Shown piece after piece: positions 61,977 to 64,000 of a DNA stretch of 64,000 bases. How positions within the stretch are numbered: position 1 is the first letter of the stretch; every line of letters starts with the position of its first letter. The notes under the pieces are model-generated. The model saw only the letters and a program-made list of their open reading frames with translations. It had not been told where the DNA came from and did no database searches. The stretch lies in assembly GCA_944363645.1 (NCBI GenBank), contig CALVUR010000001.1, forward strand, positions 248,001 through 312,000, read 5' to 3'. The stretch comes from an uncultured Clostridia bacterium. Lineage in GTDB: Bacteria; Bacillota; Clostridia; Christensenellales; Borkfalkiaceae. Position numbers and translations under genes: made by a program.

Positions 61977-62675
61977 TCACGATTTAAAATAGTCAAGCCT
62001 TTTTTCCACTTGATTGAAAATAAGTGTAAGTACGCCAACGAAAATCAAGTAAAATACGCCCGTGTAAAATAATGGCCAAATTAAACCCTTACTTGACATG
62101 ATGTCTGCAACTTTTATTATTTCGATTACGCCAATTACCCTTGCAAGTGCAGTATCTTTTACAAGGGTAATGATTTCGTTTGCGGTGGGTGGAACGATGC
62201 GTTTTATAACTTGAAGTAAAACGATTTTACTGAAAATTTGATATTTAGTAAGCCCAAGCATTTTGCCAGCCTTATATTGACCTTGACTTATGCTTTCAAT
62301 ACCGCCACGGAAAATTTCGGAAAAATAGCAAGCGTAATTTATGACAAAAGCGATAAGTGTTGCGATAAAACAGCCAACGTTGTCTATGCCATAATTAAAG
62401 TAAAATGTGTTGTCAATGTTGCCCCAAAATGAAAGTGAACTGTTGCTTAAAATGCCCGGAAGATAGTAAATCATAAATAGTTGCAACATAAGGGGTATGC
62501 CACGAATGATCCATACAAATACTTTAAAGACCGCTTTTATGGGCTTAAATTTACTCATTGTGCAAAAGGATATCAAAAGCCCAAGCGGTAATGAAAATAT
62601 AAGCGTTAATATAAATAGTAGGCAGGTTACACCAAAGCCTTCTAATAATTGTAATGTAACAGAAATAAAGTCCAT
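61977..62675 (-). CDS. Polar amino-acid ABC transporter permease
   Basis: A 232-residue HisMQ-type permease with about five transmembrane helices. The segment GGIESISQGQYKAGKMLGL, the EAA-loop equivalent that docks the ATPase, is clear, and ANEIITLVKDTALARVIGVIEI follows it, both typical of the family. A single permease gene is present, so a homodimer channel is expected. Ribosome binding is weak (AAGATAA). A 207-bp gap holding two repeat copies separates it from the binding-protein gene, which may lower its expression relative to that gene. Confidence 0.93.
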   Translation of the reverse strand: MDFISVTLQLLEGFGVTCLLFILTLIFSLPLGLLISFCTMSKFKPIKAVFKVFVWIIRGIPLMLQLFMIYYLPGILSNSSLSFWGNIDNTFYFNYGIDNVGCFIATLIAFVINYACYFSEIFRGGIESISQGQYKAGKMLGLTKYQIFSKIVLLQVIKRIVPPTANEIITLVKDTALARVIGVIEIIKVADIMSSKGLIWPLFYTGVFYLIFVGVLTLIFNQVEKRLDYFKS

Positions 62676-62713
62676 ATTTTTATCTTTTTTATAATTTTTT
62701 ATCGTTTTTTGGT

Positions 62714-62751
62714 AAAAAGTGGGGCTATAAGCCCGTTATCGCCACTTTTTT
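62714..62751 (+). repeat. Intergenic hairpin repeat, copy 10
   Basis: The cleanest copy: AAAAAGTGG, GGCTATAAGCCC, GTTATCG and CCACTTTTTT all intact. It lies between the binding-protein gene and the permease gene, within one operon. Confidence 0.85.
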
Positions 62752-62808
62752 ATATATTTTTTTAACTCACTTAATTTGTTTTTATTTTTTCCTTTAAAAA
62801 CGGCTAAA

Positions 62809-62856
62809 ACCTTTAAAAAGTGGGGCTATAAGCCCATTAACGCACTTTTTAAAGGT
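62809..62856 (+). repeat. Intergenic hairpin repeat, copy 11 (long arms)
   Basis: Arms extended to 14 bp: ACCTTTAAAAAGTG (62809-62822) pairs with CACTTTTTAAAGGT (62843-62856). The core reads CTATAAGCCCATTAACG. It sits 26 bp past the binding-protein stop and could terminate or stabilise that transcript. Confidence 0.85.
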
Positions 62857-62882
62857 TTTTGGTGATTTATTATTAACTTAAA

Positions 62883-63704
62883 TTATTTTGCTTCTGATAG
62901 GTCAATATACGCTTTTTCTAAACCATATTTAATAGCCAATTCTTCAAGTTGACCTGTTTTTGAAAATGCGGTAAGCATAATGTTTACCTTATCACGAAGT
63001 GCTGCGCCTTCTTCTGTTTTAGCAAAACCGATTGCGTAATATTCTTCACTTGTTTCAAAGCCTTCGTTAAGTGCTAATGCGGTGAAGTTACCTTTGCCAC
63101 AAATACGGCTTGCCAAAAGTAAATCGACAATGGCGTATTGACTTGTGCCGGAGTTTACTTCTTTAATGGCGTCCATTTGTGATGCAACTGCTTTTTTGTT
63201 TGCGCCTTCGATATCTTTAACTAAATCTTCAGCGGCTGAACCACTTTCAAACGCAACAGTTTTGCCAGCAAAGTCCGCACTTGTTGCGATGTCGGGTGTA
63301 CCTGACTTTTTAACGATACATTGCTTGTTTATCATATAGTTATATGAAAAGTTTACAAGTTCTGCCCTTGGTGTGCCGTCGTCTTCAGAGTTTGAAGTGA
63401 AACCGTTCCACAAACAGTCTACTGTGCCGGCGGAAAGTTCGTTATACTTATTTGACCAGTCGATAAGTTTAAACCTTACGTCATAACCGAGCGCATTGAA
63501 AACCATAAGCGCAAGTTCGGTATCAAAGCCCTTTAAAACGCCGTCTTCGGTGTAGTTCATTGGCTCGTAATCGGTATAAGCAACGGTGATTGTTTTTGTC
63601 TTATAATCAATTACGCCCTCGCCTTTTTCACCACATGCGGTAAATGAAAGCGTTAAACTTAAAAGCATCATAATACTTACTAACAAAATTAAAAACTTTT
63701 TCAT
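62883..63704 (-). CDS. Polar amino-acid ABC transporter substrate-binding lipoprotein
   Basis: A 273-residue family 3 binding protein. Lipobox FTAC (C24) predicts a membrane-tethered lipoprotein. The motifs ITVAYTDYEPMNYTEDGVLKGFDTELA and VDCLWNGFTSNSEDD match the ligand cleft of the family; the specific amino acid cannot be read. Its first-gene position and its own strong promoter explain likely excess over the permease. RBS AAGGGC. Confidence 0.93.
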   Translation of the reverse strand: MKKFLILLVSIMMLLSLTLSFTACGEKGEGVIDYKTKTITVAYTDYEPMNYTEDGVLKGFDTELALMVFNALGYDVRFKLIDWSNKYNELSAGTVDCLWNGFTSNSEDDGTPRAELVNFSYNYMINKQCIVKKSGTPDIATSADFAGKTVAFESGSAAEDLVKDIEGANKKAVASQMDAIKEVNSGTSQYAIVDLLLASRICGKGNFTALALNEGFETSEEYYAIGFAKTEEGAALRDKVNIMLTAFSKTGQLEELAIKYGLEKAYIDLSEAK

Positions 63705-63742
63705 AATTTAGCCCTTTTTATCTGTAATTTTGAGATTATTTT

Positions 63743-63770
63743 TACTTTATCACTTTAATTTGATAAAGTA
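63743..63770. promoter_or_regulatory. Operator candidate downstream of the importer promoter
   Basis: TACTTTATCA (63743-63752) and TGATAAAGTA (63761-63770) are perfect 10-bp arms with 8 bp between, just after the expected transcription start. A bound repressor dimer would block initiation or elongation. A shared half site recurs inside the promoter. Confidence 0.65.
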
Positions 63771-63781
63771 ATTATGACAAC

Positions 63782-63810
63782 ATTATACTTTATCGTACTA
63801 AAGTTGTAAA
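63782..63810 (-). promoter_or_regulatory. Promoter of the amino-acid importer operon
   Basis: Minus-strand TTTACA (63805-63810) and TATAAT (63782-63787), spacer 17. ACTTTA (63787-63792) and TAAAGT (63799-63804) form an inverted repeat filling the spacer, with the same half site as the operator at 63743. Confidence 0.8.
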
Positions 63811-63963
63811 GCGTTTTTTAGCACTTTTTTAAAATTTTTAAATTTTTTTTGAATTTGGGAATTTTGTCGCCTATTTAATAAACAAGTTTGATATTTATAT
63901 AAAAAATCATTATATAAAAAGGGCAACACCAAAAAAGCATTGACCCTTACTAAACAAAAAATG

Positions 63964-63989
63964 AAAAAAGCCCCGATAAACGGGGCTTT
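63964..63989 (-). terminator. Terminator of a gene beyond the right edge
   Basis: AAAGCCCCG and CGGGGCTTT are perfect arms with a 5-nt loop ATAAA; CTTTTTTC follows on minus. The minus-strand gene it serves must lie outside the window. Confidence 0.8.
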
Positions 63990-64000
63990 ATGGTTTAACT

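Overview
The window is low-GC DNA with AT-rich intergenic spaces. It looks like a Firmicutes chromosome, most likely an uncultured, gut-type member of the Clostridia. The support is indirect: a Rex repressor beside a bifunctional AdhE, many lipoproteins with signal-peptidase-II boxes, BspA-type (LRR_5) leucine-rich repeats, Listeria-Bacteroides (InlB_B) repeats, and strong AGGAGG-type ribosome binding sites. I see no rRNA, tRNA, CRISPR array, phage or intact insertion sequence. Of 26 genes called, 25 are on the minus strand; only the phosphatase at 5018-5887 is on plus.

Layout, left to right (minus-strand transcription runs right to left). 51-3781: adhE, a phosphotransferase-fold kinase and a thioredoxin-like 2Fe-2S protein in one operon. 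4017-4628: rex, with its own promoter. 5018-5887: a tyrosine phosphatase. 6189-13680: a complete oligopeptide ABC importer (SBP, B, C, D, F) plus a small membrane protein, led by a lipoprotein (13682-15217) and a 2,495-residue subtilisin-LRR protease (15513-23000); together they read as a digest-and-import module. 23542-28512: a 1,656-residue lipoprotein with InlB repeats and an unrecognised repeat. 28911-40093: a six-gene cluster of a DUF4175-like membrane protein, MoxR ATPase, DUF58 protein, BatA-like VWA protein, a second VWA membrane protein and an LRR lipoprotein. 41045-50002 and 50743-59670: two tandem paralogous giant lipoproteins of about 2,980 residues, each with its own promoter and terminator. 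60822-63704: a polar amino-acid ABC importer ending in a TrpR-like YerC regulator, with a strong promoter and paired inverted repeats upstream.

The theme is the cell envelope: at least seven large exported proteins, two importers, and a MoxR/VWA cluster that may help assemble or quality-control surface proteins. Noncoding structure is also rich: at least eleven copies of a roughly 37-bp intergenic hairpin repeat, a three-way-junction terminator with ends like an IS3-family element, a shared upstream element found before several genes, and signs of gene conversion between the two giant genes. All functional statements rest on motifs read by eye; no database search was possible.
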